DNA of 64,000 nucleotides from Pezicula radicicola. Lineage: Eukaryota; Ascomycota; Leotiomycetes; Helotiales; Dermateaceae. The notes beneath the pieces are model-generated. The model saw only the letters and a list, made by a program, of their open reading frames with translations, did not search any database and had not been told where the DNA came from. Shown piece after piece: positions 47,654 to 60,588 of the stretch. Made by a program: the position numbers and the translations under genes. Where the stretch lies: assembly GCA_003008705.1 (NCBI GenBank), contig PDUO01000025.1, forward strand, positions 499,709 through 563,708, in the 5' to 3' direction. Within the stretch, counting starts at the first letter, position 1; every line of letters starts with the position of its first letter.

Positions 47654-50097
47654 CTACCTGATGTCCACAATCGCAGTCTTCCCCTTCGTCCCCCGCAGCC
47701 GACTAAGGTGCTCAAAGTAACCCTCGGGCACATCCGTGACGTACTTCCCGCAGAAGACTCCCACCTCAAAGCCTTCAACTTTGCTCTCGCCCTCGGCCGC
47801 CTCAATACACGCCGCCTGAAGGTCCTCAAGACTCTGGAAGATGACTTCGTCGGCGGAAATATTCTGGGCAATTTCGCGTCGTGTCTTGCCATGTGCGACG
47901 AGTTCTTTTAGTACCAAGAGTCAGCAGATTTATCGAAAAACCTCACCGAGGGCTATTTCTGAGGGGGAAATGCAATTCTCACCAGCAGGGTCGGCGAGAT
48001 CTATGCCGTACTTTCAAAAGGATAAAAAGTTAGTGCCCATTCGTTTAGCAATGAAAAATAGTCGGGCGCCACTACACTGGGGGATGCTGAGAGTGCGCCT
48101 AAATTAAAAAGTCCCGGGCAGCAACGCAAGGAATATTAGGTGGAAACAATGTGGTGTAGGCTCGTACTTACAATATGTGGATTTGTGATTTCTGGAGAGC
48201 AGGAGACAAAATAAACGCGAGCGGCCCCTGCTTCTCTAGCCATTTGAACCTAGAAAAAATATAAGTCAGTATATAATAGCTATAGGGCAAACGATGGATT
48301 CAATTTGGCGTAGCTTGGCTTGGTTCTAGCTAGCGAGTCTCGACCTTGTCAGCCAGTTAAAAAAAGGAGCGCTTACAATTTCGCGCGAAGTAGTTCCTCG
48401 TACTATTGAATCGTCGACTAGGCAGACGCTTTTGCCTTGAAACTCAACCTCAATAGGTGAGAGTTTCCGACGAACGCTTTTCTGCCGTGCCTCTTGGCCT
48501 GGCAGGATAAAAGTCCGGTACACGTAGCGATTCTTTACGAACGCATTCGAGTACGGCTTATTTAAGTGTTCCGCGAGGACAGCCGCCGCGGTGTTGCTAG
48601 TCTATTTGCAAAAGTTAGTGGGCAATTAAAAGGATATACTAGAAAATCGCTTACCTCTGGAACTGGAATAACTTAAATATGCTAAGTTAGTATATTTCTG
48701 GAAAGTGTATAGAGTTTAAAACTTTGAAAAGGGATAATAGATGTAATGCGGAATTCTCGTACCAACATCAATCTCTTGAATTATTTTCTCTCCTAGCGTT
48801 TCTATCATTTTCTTCGCTAATTTGGCTCCCATATTTTGTCGACTGCGATGAACGGATAAACCGTCAATGCAGCTATCAGGGCGGGAAAAATAAACCAGCT
48901 CAAAAATGTCTGGAGTATAGGACTTTCTGTCGACGATTTGGCGGAACTGGGCAACGCCTCCCTTCTGGATGAAAACAGCTTGTCCAGGCAAAATATCTAT
49001 GATTTGGCTAAAACCAAGTTGCCTCAAAGCAATAGATTCCGAGGCTAAAAAATAATCCGTAGCTCCTTCTAAGGTAGTAGATGGCCGTGATCCGAGGCAA
49101 AGAGGCCGGATGCCGTTCGCATCTCTAGACCCAGCACGTTAGTTAAGCCCTAATATATATATATATGCCAACTTGCCTAAAACCTAAAATCCCAAAGCCT
49201 GTAAGCATCGCAGTGCACGCGAAAGCCCCATGACACCTCAAGTACACGTCACGTAGCGCAGTGAAGACCTCGTCTATATTGGCTCGAGCTTTGCCGAGTT
49301 CGTTGAGAGCATTTGCAAAAACGTTTAGCCTACAAAATTCGGGGGTCAGCAGATCCCTACACATAGGCGCGCCTCTTTATATCAACTGTCCAGAGTTTTC
49401 CCCGATACTCTGGATATTTGAATTTTGTCGAAGCAAAAAAGGACCTACAAGAGCTCCGAGTCCGAATCGGAGTTCACGTGTCGGCGAGCTTCTACATCCA
49501 AGAAATCGCGAAGGTATCCGGTATTCACAAGATTTCCATTCACGCTCATTGACAGTCCGAATGGCGAGTTAACGTAAAAGGGTTGCGCTTCCGACCTATA
49601 ATCTCAAAGCTTTGTTAGTAGATGTTTAGAAGTATTGTAGTCCTCAGAGGAGTCACGTACGCGGATGATGTCCCCGCGGTAGGGTATCTCAAGTGGCCTA
49701 TGCCCATGTAGCCGGGCAGATGTTGGATGCGTTGGCCCTCAGCGAAGACTTTGGCCGCCATGCCATTGCCCTTGCACTGGTAGACTCTTCCGCCCTGGCA
49801 TACTGTAATACCCGCAGCATCTTGGCCCCGCTGTTTCGTGTGTCAGTGGTAGTGTCCCGGCATCGTCGAGTAATGTGATGTATACAGGAGTCTATCAAGG
49901 CTGACTAACATGCTGGAGAAAGTATAGAGATTCATGCAAGTCGACAGCGGCTGTAGTGGCTCTCGGATCACCCAGCTGAGGTTAGAGTAAGCACGGGTGG
50001 TCGTCAAATGATGTTGCCCTTCGTCAGACCTAGTAGCGCAAGGGGTTTGAGGGAGGAGAGAGCAGAGACGAACCATTAGGCCACTGACACCACACAT
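47654..50097 (-). CDS. ade4: amidophosphoribosyltransferase (glutamine PRPP amidotransferase)
   Basis: Eleven exons: complement(join(47654..47904,47983..48010,48172..48249,48377..48601,48655..48671,48763..49124,49177..49329,49449..49595,49661..49830,49910..49975,50074..50097)); the lengths sum to 1521 nt, exactly 506 aa, close to yeast Ade4 (510). It catalyses the first committed step of de novo purine synthesis, PRPP + glutamine to phosphoribosylamine. The protein starts MCGVSGL with the nucleophilic Cys2, then has [27 protein letters not shown] and SDSDSELL for the glutaminase half, and [21 protein letters not shown] and the PRPP loop [12 protein letters not shown] for the transferase half. 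All introns restore phase, so this is an intact gene. The usual AHNGN reads SVNGN. One intron is GC-AG. Whether it is the only copy cannot be told here; it lies 1.5 kb from the transporter gene of a probable polyketide cluster. Confidence 0.93.
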
Positions 50098-51592
50098 TTT
50101 TGCTACGATTACGAAGAACGACTTGAAGACGGGGGTATTAACGATGTGTGCGATGCAATAGTGCTTCAATCGAAGGTGGTCGTTGATGAAAAGATGTATT
50201 CCGTACAATCTCAAGCACTAGTTTTGGAAGAAATTTTTACAAAATATCAGATCCAAAGGTTAAGGTAGGTAGAGGTTTATTCTAAATACCTAGGCTACAT
50301 CTACAAATCTTTTTATCTATCATTGTGCTGGCGGTGCGTCTAGGCCGGGCCTAATTCCCATGGACCTTCGCTAGAAGTACTAGCTGTGCCACAATATTAT
50401 CAGTCTTCTGTTCTCATAAAGGACGACAAAAATGTTTTGTTGCCATATACCTTTTTCTAGGATGTCTGAAGGGTATTTGTGCTTCCGGCAGCTTAAGTGT
50501 GCGAAGCTACGAAGTACAATTCCGCGTGATGAGTTATCTTTGATTTGTGCCATTGCATATGATGATGTCTACGAAATGTGAAACACTTTCTGCAAACCTG
50601 TTGCTTTCTTTTATCTGTGAATACTACCCATCGGGCTCTTATTCATAGGGACGAAGCGCTTGGAGCCTTAAAGCAGGTATACCTTGGCGTTATGACAGGC
50701 ACAGCCGCATACGATGGTACACGGCATAAGTATGGTATATGCCAACTCTATTAAATAAGTAAGAATGGGAAGAAATAACTGCTTATAGCAGTAACCTGTA
50801 ATGACATGTAAGTTTTCTTTACACTATTTACTTAGTTCTTCCTATTCTTAAATATTTAAGAAAGTTAAAATTGCTATACTCATACGCTGTACCTTTATAA
50901 AATCAATAGAGAGGTTATCTAATAATGACTTGTCTGAAATCAGCTGAGAAATGTATGCAGATTATGAAACCAATCAAAAGACTCTCTCCTCCTATCTCTA
51001 TATATGTAGGTATCTGTGTAGGTGGTGTTCAGCCAGGATATAAGAAAACCACGATCTTAGTTTTCGAGGAACTCACTTAGTTTTAACTTAAGTAAGTTAC
51101 TTGACATAGAGGTGGATTTGGTAACTTAATTATCCTCCTGAATAAAGGACGAAGTATTTAGAATATAAAATCCTTGTGCTTTTAAAATACTTTTAGTATT
51201 CAGTCTTCTGCGCAAGACGTTAAGGTAGATAACATGGAACTAGTAAATACAAGGCGGCAAGGTAGGCTTTGAAAGAATAATACAGGTCGCTAAGAATATA
51301 AGGCGAACCTAAAGGCCACTTGATGCTACGTCGAAGTCATGATGTGTTGGTCATTGAAAATTACAAGGATACAGAAAGGTTGATACTCTCTTTCTCATTT
51401 CTCTAGATATATCTAAATATCCCTTGGTATAATTATGTAACTCCGTACCCCTGAAGAGATTAAAACAACAAATGAACTATCTGTCTTGGGATGACCAGCT
51501 CCCAGAGCTGTAATGGTGATTTTACACGCGACCTCGCTTAAAGCCATTCCCTCCTATTTCCTCCAAACGCAAAGAAACTGTTTTTGAGCTCT
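50098..51592. other. intergenic region upstream of ade4, downstream of the ABC transporter
   Basis: AT-rich, with short TATATAGG/GGTAGGTA-like words and no believable frame. The first few hundred bases are the ade4 promoter; I see no clear Bas1-type TGACTC cluster. Confidence 0.45.
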
Positions 51593-54500
51593 CTACCTGT
51601 CGAGAGCTTGTGACTGACACTACAATATAATAGTTAGCATAGAATTACTACTAGTAAATTCACTGAAAAAAAACCTTACCATCTGATAATAAAGTCCCCT
51701 CTTTCTCAACAAACTCGCATGATCACCCTTCTCAACCACAACCCCATCCCCAATAACAAAAATAACATCAGCATTCTGAACAGTAGCAAGTCTATGAGCA
51801 ACAACAACCATAGTTCTTCCCTTAGCTGTCTTCTCAAAAACAGCCTGAACACTCCTCTCTGTCTCAGAATCCAAATTCGAAGTCGCTTCATCAAGTAGTA
51901 AAACCTTGGGATCTCTAATTAAAGCTCTTGCAATGGCGATCCGTTGTTTCTGACCTCCTGATAATGCGACGCCTTTGGCTCCTACGGCTGTGTTGTAGCC
52001 TTCTGGGAGTGACATGATGAAATCGTGGATTTCGGCTTCCTGACATGCTTGGTGTAGAATTCTGTCCGGGGTTTCGGTCTCGTTTACGCCTAGGAGAATA
52101 TTTTCTCGGATTGTTCCTTCAAATAGGGATGCTTCTTGGGCGACGAGAGAGATGGATTTTCGATATTGACTTAGAGGAATGTCGTTGATATCGGTGTTGT
52201 GATATAGAATTTTACCGGATTGAATTTTGTAAAATCTAATTTTTGGTGTCAAATTAGCAACGGGCCTTTTAAGAAAAAACTTGAGGTTGGATCAATACTA
52301 ACCTTTCAAGTAAAGAAATTATGCTGGTCTTTCCACAACCTATCATTTATCATTATTAGTAAGCATTCCTGGAAATACGATTGATAGGATGTAATAATTA
52401 CCGGAAGGGCCAACAATAGCAGCGAATTGACCTTTCTCAATCTGGACAGAGTCAGTACATATAATCAGAAGGGATGTATAAGTTAAAAACTTACAGTCAT
52501 GTTCAAACCATTCAACACAGGAACATCACGGGTGGGATATTTAAACCAGATGTCTCTCAGCTCAATCTTGACTCCTTGAGGTCCCTTTTCATCTCCATCA
52601 AAGTCACCGAGGTCAAATAGTATTGAACTACTCTCTGTCGCGGTTTTCTGTGGTCTCATACCCCTGATGCGGTTTGCAGCTGCAAAAGCCTGCGCGACAT
52701 CTGTATATTTTGTAAGCGAGATCTACTTAACCACGATTTTGAATGGGAAGTAATTACTTGGGCCAAAGCTTAACGACTGGCCTGCACTTGTGCTGCCTTG
52801 GACAACCGCTAGATATACCACCACTATAAACTTGGGTTAGAGTATTTCTATTTGACTTTGACATGATTCTTACAGTAGTTGAACGGAGTATATTCATAGC
52901 TGGCAAGGAGATGGCCGCCGTACCTAGAGATAGTTAGCGTTTATCATATCAACCCTTCTCAAGACAACCTACCATAACACGAATGCCATACAAAGCAGTG
53001 AAATACTATCACTCATGGCGAAAACGAATGTCGAAAATCTAGCGTTGTGGAATGCCTTCTTGGTATGGTTTCTCAAGAGAGTTTCGTAACGACCAATAAT
53101 CTCAGATTCAAGAGTAAGCGCAGAAACTGTTCTAAAAGCACCAATGGATTCTGTGGCAAACTTTGAGCTCTCAGCAAAGACTTCGTAATTCATCTTCTCA
53201 AATTGTGTTTCGTAGCGAATGCGGAAGAATCCAGCTGCGAGAATAATGGGTACTGCTGAGCAAACTGTTAAGAGTGTAAGCTGCCAGCCGAAATAGAATG
53301 ACATTCCGATGCATCCCACGACATTGAAAAGCGAGATCAACACAATTGCCATGTTGATTCCGAGAAGTTGTTGAAGTTGTGTTGGATCACTGGCCATGCG
53401 GGCTGTTAAACTTCCTACTGAGTTATCCTCTTCGTCGTAGTATGAGACGGGCTTTGACAGAACATTTTGGAAATATTCTTGCCGGTACGTTGCGGTGATA
53501 TCCTGGTTTCATTAGTATAAGAATGAGGTTTGCTGACTCTCGGCAGAAGCCTTTGGCACTTACAAATGAGATGGTATTGGAAGACCATCCAAGAACATAG
53601 TAGCTAACACCGACGCCGATTGCCAGTAAAGTGAACATGAAACACCAGAAATTGGTCTCATCTTGTAAGTATTGACCCGTGAAATTAAATAAAGATATTA
53701 GTTTTGCAAATAGAAATGCATGCAAAGGAAAGGCGGCTAGGAGTAAGAGGTCAGCTTGTGTTTCTCTTCATGTTTCAAAATTGTGAACTCATTGTTTGGA
53801 AAGCTTACCACCAGCGCCTAGAGCGCTCAAGAACATCAAGCTGTACCATACCCAGTGGGACTTTTGCTCCCAAAGGAAAAGTTCAAAGCTACCGAGAAGA
53901 GATTTCGGCTGATATATTGGTTCCTCGGGGCCTTTATTGAGAGTCAATTCGGTAAACTTCTCCGGGTCTGCTTGATCTTCATCCAATTTCTCGGGATCGA
54001 ATGATTCCATAGTTTTGGTAACATCATCATCCATGGAGAGTTGTTGAGCGCTTGCCAGTCCCCAGTAAGGTCCATCTTTGTCAGCCAACAAGGCCTCGTG
54101 AGTTCCTTGTTGAACAACCTGGCCCTTTTGCAACACTACAATGTTGTCGGCTTTCATGATCGTTGAGAGTCGATGGGCAATTGTGATAGTGGTTCGATTT
54201 TGAGAAACCTTGTCCAAAGCAGCTTGAACAATTCTTTCACCACGAACATCAATGGCACTCGTTGCTTCATCTAGTATGAGAATTTTAGGTTGCTTGACGA
54301 TACTTCTCGCAATTGCCAATCTCTGCCGTTGACCACCGCTCAGTTTGAGTCCGGCATCGCCAACTGGTGTATCATAACCCTATTTAATAGTCAGAATATT
54401 GATCCAGAATTTCCAGAATTTCACACGAGACTCAAAAGGGCATACTTCAGGGAGTCGAGAAATAAATTCGTCGGCAAATGCTTCCTTACAAGCCCGTTTT

Positions 54501-56741
54501 ACTAGCTGCATCTTTCTATGTTTGGTCTCGTGCTCCCACTGCGTGCCAATCAAGCCATACTCAACATTCTTGAATATCGTATCATTGAAGAGAAAAGGTT
54601 CTTGTTGAACAAGGCCTATCTGTGATCTCCACCACTTGAGATCTATTTCGTGTAGGTTTCGACCCCCAACAGTAATAGTACCATTTCGGAAGTAGAGCGT
54701 CTGTAACCTCAGTCAGAAATATTCAAATATTAGAGGACTAAAGGAAACTTACAAGTTGATTATCGGTCATGTTTCCGTCCATTTCATACCACCGCTCAAG
54801 CAATCCGACAATCGTACTCTTCCCCGAACCTGATGCCCCAACAATAGCTGTCAGCTTCCCAGCCGGAAAGCGAAGACTCAGATTGTTGAGAACTTTGACA
54901 TCGTGCCTGATAGGATATGCAAAATTGACATTCTGAAGAACAATGTCGTCTTGTGAGGAGACGTCCGGAGCCATTAGACCCTGTACTCGCGGCTTGGGAG
55001 CATCAATAATAGTGAAGAAGATACTAGCTGCTCCAGCAGCTCGTGCAGCAGCCGTCACTGGCGCAGCGATACTCCCAATAGACATTACGATTGTCATAAT
55101 GGACATGAGAACACTATTTTTCATTAGTAAAGGTCATCAAGTTGCCTTTTGGATCCATAGAATTAAACTAACATGATGATGGTTGTTACGCTCTCAATAT
55201 TGCCGTCGCTGTACAATTTGATGGCGTACCAGAAGGATAGAGAAAAAGTACTATTCCGATAAGTATCACTAGATTTCCGCAGCTGGACAAGTGAAGAACT
55301 TACGCATGGATTGCAAAAAATACTACGTTCGAATTAGCCGAAGCACTCGGGAATGGAATTCGGGTTGAAACTTACCAGGCGCTTGCTGCATTGCTACCAA
55401 TGGAGACATCAACAGACCACGGCGTCGGGACTCTCCCACCCAACCTGCATACCGCTTCGCCATTTTATCTTCCGCCTCGCATGCAGCAACCATTCTGATG
55501 GAACCGAAGACTTCGCTTGCAATCGAAGACGACATCCTATCTGCATGTTCGACCTCTTTCATCATCTTCACCAGTTTTGGAATTGTGACACTGTAGAATA
55601 CCACTATAAATAGTAGGCCACTGCTGGTCACCAGAGTGAGAAGCCAGTTATAACGAAATGCTACAACTAAAGCTGTAATCACTAAAGACGTGCTTTGGAG
55701 AAACATGGAGAGCTTTTCGGAAATGCCGATTTGTAGAATGTTTGCAGTGATGGTTATGATCGCGGCAGTTTGTCCAGGAGGAAGTGTATCAAGGACGGAG
55801 ATAGGTTGACAAAAGAGAGAGTTCAGGTAGGCCAGTCGCACTGCGGCAGAAATGCGAATGCTGACCATGCGGAAGCCCAGCTATTTTTCTATTAGTTTAG
55901 TCCTAGGAAGATGCTAGAAAAGTTGAAAGACGTACAATAGCGACATAATCAAGTAAAAGTCTGCCGGCAAATAAATACACCATATATAACCTAGAGCTTA
56001 CATTAGCTTCCATTTTCACATACTAAATTGGTGGGGAAATCATACACATTTTGATCAATAATATCCATAAACATGTCCGGCGTTTCGCCTGATTCTGGAT
56101 TGTAAAATGCACTGAAAGCTCCAACAAGTTGACCTGGGCGCATTAGACACCAAAAATCCTTTGGCAGAAATTTTGGAGTTCTTACCAAATACAACATTCA
56201 TAAGTGGCAATGTAACACCTGTACATATTGAAGCCGATGCAGCAACAAAGAGAAGTAATTTGTCCTGTAAGGTGGAATATGAAAATATCCTCTTCATTCT
56301 ATTAACATTCGTCCAGATTGCGCCCTGGGGACATCTTACCAGAAAGTGGGAAAAAGCTATCTTGTATTCCGCGGTGCTAAAAGTTTTCTTCTCTTCTCCT
56401 TCTTTGGGAGTTTCCGAGCTCTTTTCATCCTCAGCTGCAGCAGTTTCTTCCGTTTCTTCCGTTTCTTCTGTATTTGATAACAATGGCGCGCTCGCTGAAT
56501 TTGACCACACGTTGGGGGACGTTGGTGTATCTGGTCTATCGTACTTTTCAGACATATCCTTTTCTTTAGAAGCTCCCATCGCTCTGATTACCTCGTCCTC
56601 TGGAGAGACAGGTAAGGTCGCGGAAGTTGACCATGATGCTGGAGAGTCATATTCCTCATCATTACCCGCTCTTGCCTCTGTATCTAATAGTAATGGCGTT
56701 CTAGCTGCAGATAGCCGTGGGTCGGGCGAATTTGGCGCCAT
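51593..56741 (-). CDS. full-size ABC transporter, ABCB/MDR (P-glycoprotein) type
   Basis: A many-exon gene (about 17 exons by my reading) starting at ATG 56741 and ending with an exon encoding CQSQALDR at the stop 51593. Order: an acidic, Ser/Thr-rich cytosolic N-terminus (about 130 aa); TMD1; NBD1 with Walker [10 protein letters not shown], signature LSGGQ and Walker [13 protein letters not shown]; a charged linker; TMD2; NBD2 with [26 protein letters not shown] and H-loop VVVAHRL. Both ATP sites look catalytically complete. It would be a plasma-membrane exporter of hydrophobic compounds, like fungal leptomycin/multidrug pumps. A 19-nt exon (55304-55322) is required to join MQQAP to [16 protein letters not shown]. 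An in-frame non-ATG extension upstream of 56741 is not needed. Its place between ade4 and the hydrolase-PKS pair suggests export of the polyketide. Exon borders in the 52.4-54.8 kb part are approximate. Confidence 0.9.
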
Positions 56742-57874
56742 ATTTTCTTTCCCCAAAAAATGATTAATTACTTGCTCTTGATATTTTGCAGCATCACTCT
56801 GCGTCCCTGGACTTCAACCACGTTAACGCAATGCCGTAGGATTTGACTAAGTGTCGGGGGCAACTTTGCTCATGTTTGTTTGCCTCAGCTCTTGGAACTG
56901 GGCTGACATGTTTCTTTTTCTTCGTTATGAATCATAGTAAGTATCAAAATTAAAGATTGAGTGCGGCGAGAACGGGTTCAAGCATCAGAGCGGAGGGAAC
57001 CGTTGTTAGGTCCAAACACTAAAGGTCCCCGAGGCGCCGACTTTGTGCCTGTCGTATCGAAGAGCGAGACCCGAGAGTCACCCGAATACGGAACCGCCAT
57101 AGAGAATAACCAATGGTACTTTAATTTGCGACACACGCTACTTTTGCTCTGTTATTGCCGATAAGCTTTGAGCAGCAATGGGATGATCTTCTTCAGGCAC
57201 TTGGCCCCTTGGAGCCCCCCTGCTTGGTACTTAGCACTCTTAGGCATCTTCCGCACTTACTCAGTACCTGCAGCTGGTACCGTGGTCAAACCGGTAGACC
57301 AGGTTCTCCGCTTGGCGTCCGTCCACCCCCACTGGAACCCAAACAATCTCGGTAGTGTGCGCTGACTGTTTCTAATGGGTTCGAGAAACGAGAAACTGAT
57401 ATTTCTCAGCCGCTCATGATTTCTGGGCAGTCGCTTGACTAGAGTTGTCACTGCCGGGTACTTGGTGGGCTGTGAGCTTATGGCTTGAACCGTTATTGGC
57501 TTCCGGACAAGCCTTGGCAGGTTCCATCGAGAAGAAGCTTATCCATGTCCTCCAGTCGCATCACTCCCTCGCAAAGATTTCGATATTACTTTAGGATGCG
57601 ATTCTTGAAGTCTATAGAATATCTTATTTATTTTTTAGGTAGTCTTGCGATGCATGTTTAAGTAAATAATTGGACAACAGCTTCAAGCTAATTGTCGTTG
57701 TCTAAAATAAACCCTGTAGCTGAGGGTGGTATAAGTGAAAAGAATCTAACAATGAAAATGCCCAAAGCTCCAAAGCTCCATCCATGATGAGTATCCAGAC
57801 CCATTTAAAATATGTACAAGTATTAAGTTATCAAATACCAACCTGGGTAGAATATGCTCTCCTCTCCTCCCAGA
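56742..57874. other. intergenic region between the ABC transporter and the hydrolase
   Basis: Promoter of the leftward transporter gene and the 3' flank of the leftward hydrolase. No conserved frame; 57600-57720 is AT-rich. Confidence 0.5.
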
Positions 57875-58885
57875 CTATTCGATCTCGAGATTTGAGCGCA
57901 TGAGACGGATTATATCTCCAAGTTCCCTTACTGTGTCTTTGTCTCTGGGCAAAGTATGGCCTTTGGCGTGATCGAAGAGATATGCTGTATCCATATCGCA
58001 AATGTTGTACAGCGCAATTGATCCTGCCAAGTATGGATCCAGGGATCCAACTGTAATCAAGTGTTAGCAAGACAATGCAAAAGAGAAGCACTGAGAATAT
58101 GGGGCACTTACTGATGTGGCAAGTGGGAATGGTGATGGTCAAATCAGACTCATCTGCGAGAACCAGTGCATCCAGTTCTGGGTTCATTGGTGGCCAGCCA
58201 GCGAAGAAAAGTGCGCACTTGAACATTGTGGGGATGCCATCCATCTCGAATCGCTGCTGCTCATGTAATAACAGAGTTGCCGCAACGGTTGCGCCTTCTG
58301 AATAGCCAATGATTCCATCGAAAGGACCATCTTCCTCCATGATACGGTATAGATAATCCAAAGCCTCTTGTGCGCTTTGGTTGCCACCATATCCATCACT
58401 ATCAGGAACAGGCACAGCTCCAATTCCACCTCTCATTAACTCTCGCATTTGGTCCTCTGCAGTTGCACCTTGTGGGAAATTCCGAATTCGCTCTAACACA
58501 TCGCTGCCACCCTCCTCAACTTTTGCTGGCTCGATGAACCGATAATAAGGACCCAATCCAAAGTAACTCTCAAATCCCTCCGGTGGAAATGCTTGAACAG
58601 GTCCATGAACAAAGTGTAGTTCGGCAGTATCGTCGGAGCGCAGCTCCTTGACGAGGGGTGCTGTGAAAAGTCAGCACTATTAATTCCGTTAGATGAATTG
58701 GAGATATATACCAAGTTGGACTTTGAATTTCTATCTCGATTGTTAGCATTGGCCTTGCAGAAACTCAAAGCTAAATTCACGGCCGCCTTGCTTTTTCTTC
58801 TTCGAAGTATATCAAAGGGAGAGCGAGAGTTAGGGAAACTTACATCTGCGCTTCCATAAGCTCCACAGAGACATAAAAACCTCAT
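57875..58885 (-). CDS. serine hydrolase, FSH1 family (LovG-like)
   Basis: CDS complement(join(57875..58050,58112..58660,58712..58730,58844..58885)), about 261 aa. It starts MRFLCLCGAYGSAD, the family N-terminus with a glycine-rich oxyanion region, then a 19-nt exon (KFKVQL) and the hydrolase core. The nucleophile serine lies in IIGYSEGA (GxSxG), the acid residue in VGSLDPYLAG, and the catalytic histidine in HAKGHTLPRD. FSH1-like hydrolases in polyketide clusters, such as LovG, release the finished chain from a highly reducing PKS by thioester hydrolysis. Here the gene is divergent from an HR-PKS, which lacks its own release step in what is visible. A housekeeping FSH role is the alternative. 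Confidence 0.9.
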
Positions 58886-60588
58886 GATGGCGGTAATTCA
58901 AAAGTTTTGGTAAAATGTTTGACTTTGAAAATATTGGTGAGAATGCAATTGAATTGAGATGAAGAGAGCAGATTTGGGTTGGGCGAGAACTTTGTGGAAT
59001 TTGATCAACGGCGGTATGAAGATCCTTAAACGGTTTACTATGCTAACAACGGAAAACATTCCTTCCATTGATAAGTGCTGTCACAATCACGGGCCGTCAC
59101 AATCAGAAACCTGGAGCTCGAATCGCCAAAGATTGCTGAAACAGTGGTGTGAGTATAGCCGAGAACATGCCCTGGGCTTTCCTATGAGGAATCTAGTCAC
59201 GGTTGAAGAGGCTCAGAGCAAGTCTCACGGGCATCTCCTTTCCTTTCCCCTTGCTCTACCGTATGCGCTTGTTGCTTATCACCGGGTAGCTTACTTAGCG
59301 AGGACATTGTCTCTTTGTGATAGATAGATAAAAAGAAAGTGGACGAGTTCGGGAGTCAATGGCGATTCCATTGCCTTTGCCATTGCTCCAGTCGGTCGCG
59401 TTGAAAAGGATGAAATAGGGGGGAGCCAGAACGAGAACGAAGGTAGGTACAGTTGATCAACTCAGGGATGCCGAGGATCTGTGCACGCGCTACAAATCTG
59501 ATCGCCCGCCTAATTTGCGCCGTTAAGAACCAGGTGCACGGAGCGAAACAACTCTAATTCTACTCCATGTCTTGTTTTGATGTGAGAGATGTGAGACGAC
59601 CACTATCTCTCGGACGTCGACCTCAGCCACCACTCTGCCACTCGGCACAGCTTGGGCCTTGATCAAGGTGGTCGGCGCGATTGTCATGCTAATCTTGCTG
59701 ACAGGTGTCCCTCCAGATGCTCTTGACAAGTGTCCTGCTTCAGGAATGTCACTCCCGGCGGGGATCATTGAGGATCAGCCAACTGATTCCGAAGGAAATG
59801 AGATCTCCACGCAATTTGGGGTGTCAGAGGTACAGTAATAATGTACTGTACATCATTATTTGTTGCCGAGGAACTGCCATTATCTGCTATGCTGCTTATC
59901 AGTACTTACTCGTAGACTTATCTGGCAATGCTCCATATTTGATCGACATAGTACCATGGTCGTGCGGCTGGGCGAGCGATCAAGCAGGAACCCCGAGAGT
60001 GAGAGTTTCTATTTGCACTGCCCGTTTCACGCTTCCTTCTCCACATCCATGCTGGTGACCACGCGTGCCAATGGAGGGTCGCAATCCTAAGGCTTTCCCG
60101 TGGTATTCTGCCTATCGTGCCTATCGTGCCAGTGGCATATACCGGGAATCCTCATCTCGGCGTTCCCCATGTTAATCTAGCCCACATGAGACGGGGTGGT
60201 ATGGTTCTTCTAGGTATGCTAGGTATGGCAATTCACATGGCATCGTGGAAGACAGACGCCCCATTTCGGCAACCTCCCGCAATGTGTGAACTACGCTAAT
60301 GTACTGGTGAAGTTGCGATGGAAGCCGTGCATAGTGTTCCTCCTTACGGTGTCTCAATCATCCGAAAGATTTTGATTGGGCTCGAGTTGCCGCCGGTCAG
60401 ATTCGACCTTGATTGAAACACATTCAACGCACTGCACGATATTGACGGGACTAAGCGTGGAGAGGTTCAAAAGAAATTTCCAGTTGAAGGACATATATCC
60501 CCCCAAGTCCGCACCGCCCCCGTGTCATCTTTCAAATCGATATACGAAAGGTATACACACAAGTTATTGCAGTGATACCAAGACTACC
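58886..60588. promoter_or_regulatory. divergent intergenic region of hydrolase and PKS
   Basis: A 1.7-kb region between two divergent genes. It carries a short tandem CCTATCGTG repeat near 60110-60128. A leftward 81-codon frame at 59523-59768 has no recognisable family. Shared regulation of the two genes is inferred from arrangement; no specific binding site is proposed. Confidence 0.5.

Noticed and set aside
47654..50097. ade4 as a fragmented pseudogene
   Set aside because: At first it appears broken into many small frames, but eleven exons with proper splice signals sum to an exact 506-aa enzyme with all catalytic motifs.
59523..59768. 81-codon minus-strand frame between the hydrolase and PKS
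   Set aside because: Weakly protein-like, but no family, and it overlaps the probable shared promoter; not supported as a gene.
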